Positions 63,840 to 64,000 of a stretch of DNA of 64,000 nt are shown here, in pieces. The stretch's first letter is position 1. Each line of letters starts with the position of its first letter. The DNA is from Paraburkholderia bannensis NBRC 103871. GTDB lineage: Bacteria; Pseudomonadota; Gammaproteobacteria; Burkholderiales; Burkholderiaceae. A program made the position numbers and the translations under genes. The stretch is taken from assembly GCF_000685015.1 (NCBI RefSeq), contig NZ_BAYA01000025.1, positions 62,001 to 126,000 of the forward strand. Direction: 5' to 3'. Under the pieces are notes generated by a model. The model was given only the letters and a program-made list of their open reading frames with translations, ran no database searches and had not been told where the DNA came from.

Positions 63840-64000
63840 TCAGGACAGGCGCAGACGCAGGGCGCGACGACGGCGCGCCTGGCGTGCGCGGGCGCCGAAC
63901 GGCGCGTCGCGGTCGATCAGCGCGCTGCGGATGAAGTGCAGATGGCTCAGGAGCCGCTGTACGTCGTGGCGGCGTTCGCGGTCATGGTGGACATGCGGCA
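63840..64000 (-). CDS. C-terminal part of an unidentified protein (partial)
   Basis: From the right edge the minus strand is open for 52 residues to a TGA at 63840-63842. The frame reads HVHHDRERRHDVQRLLSHLH, later FGARARQARRRRALRLRLS. It is rich in Arg and His; no family is recognised. The coding call rests on an open frame alone. Confidence 0.45.
   Translation of the reverse strand, partial: PHVHHDRERRHDVQRLLSHLHFIRSALIDRDAPFGARARQARRRRALRLRLS

Overview
The window looks like a chromosomal segment of a GC-rich betaproteobacterium of the Burkholderia/Paraburkholderia/Caballeronia group. This rests on the very high GC codon usage, the many LysR, GntR, TetR and MocR regulators, a complete malonate decarboxylase operon, a CioAB-type cytochrome bd operon with its small DUF2474 partner, and a NodT-type RND efflux operon. 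The assignment is an inference from gene content; no rRNA or tRNA is present to confirm it. I see no insertion sequence, integrase, prophage, CRISPR array or tRNA.

Layout. 1-4.6 kb: tail of a LysR regulator, a C39-like cysteine peptidase, then a signalling locus (BetR-HTH/receiver regulator converging on a hybrid histidine kinase that is co-transcribed with a small SUOX-fold exported protein). 4.8-9.6 kb: phosphoribosyltransferase-HAD fusion, glutathione S-transferase, His-rich Fur/Zur-type regulator, stand-alone receiver, photolyase. 9.7-17.6 kb: three transporter/regulator sets (TetR and a DHA2 drug exporter; an MHS-family dicarboxylate-type permease; MocR regulator divergent from an EamA exporter), a GNAT acetyltransferase and a LysR. 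17.7-22.2 kb: trans-aconitate methyltransferase, MscS channel, glycolipid-binding-like protein, urea transporter, class II aldolase, tautomerase. 22.2-25.3 kb: cytochrome bd (cyanide-insensitive type) operon behind an FNR/Anr-like box. 25.4-27.8 kb: membrane protein, ICMT-like methyltransferase, arylamine N-acetyltransferase.

28.0-36.1 kb: a Fur-box-preceded run of six same-strand genes encoding an OprB-type porin, an exported beta-propeller-like protein, a Tat-exported DyP/EfeB peroxidase and an FbpABC-type ferric ABC transporter. This reads as one complete envelope-to-cytoplasm iron route with no TonB receptor and no EfeU/EfeO, and it is the best candidate in the window for an undescribed system. 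36.1-38.0 kb: LysR divergent from a second EamA exporter. 38.1-46.7 kb: malonate catabolism (MFS carrier, GntR regulator, mdcABCDEGH with overlapping genes). 46.8-50.7 kb: AlkB-like dioxygenase, small membrane protein, membrane-anchored metallophosphoesterase, AI-2E family protein. 50.7-60.3 kb, all minus strand: LysR, RND pump, adaptor, outer-membrane factor, then response regulator and histidine kinase. 60.5-64.0 kb: MgtC-like protein, GlsB/YeaQ-like protein, a strong bidirectional terminator, acetyl-CoA hydrolase/CoA-transferase, a small exported two-cysteine protein, and an unidentified partial frame at the right edge.

Themes: metal and oxygen homeostasis (Fur box and iron operon, Zur-like regulator, cytochrome bd, MgtC), efflux, and carboxylate catabolism. 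Functional names come from motifs and overall family resemblance read by eye; no database search was run.
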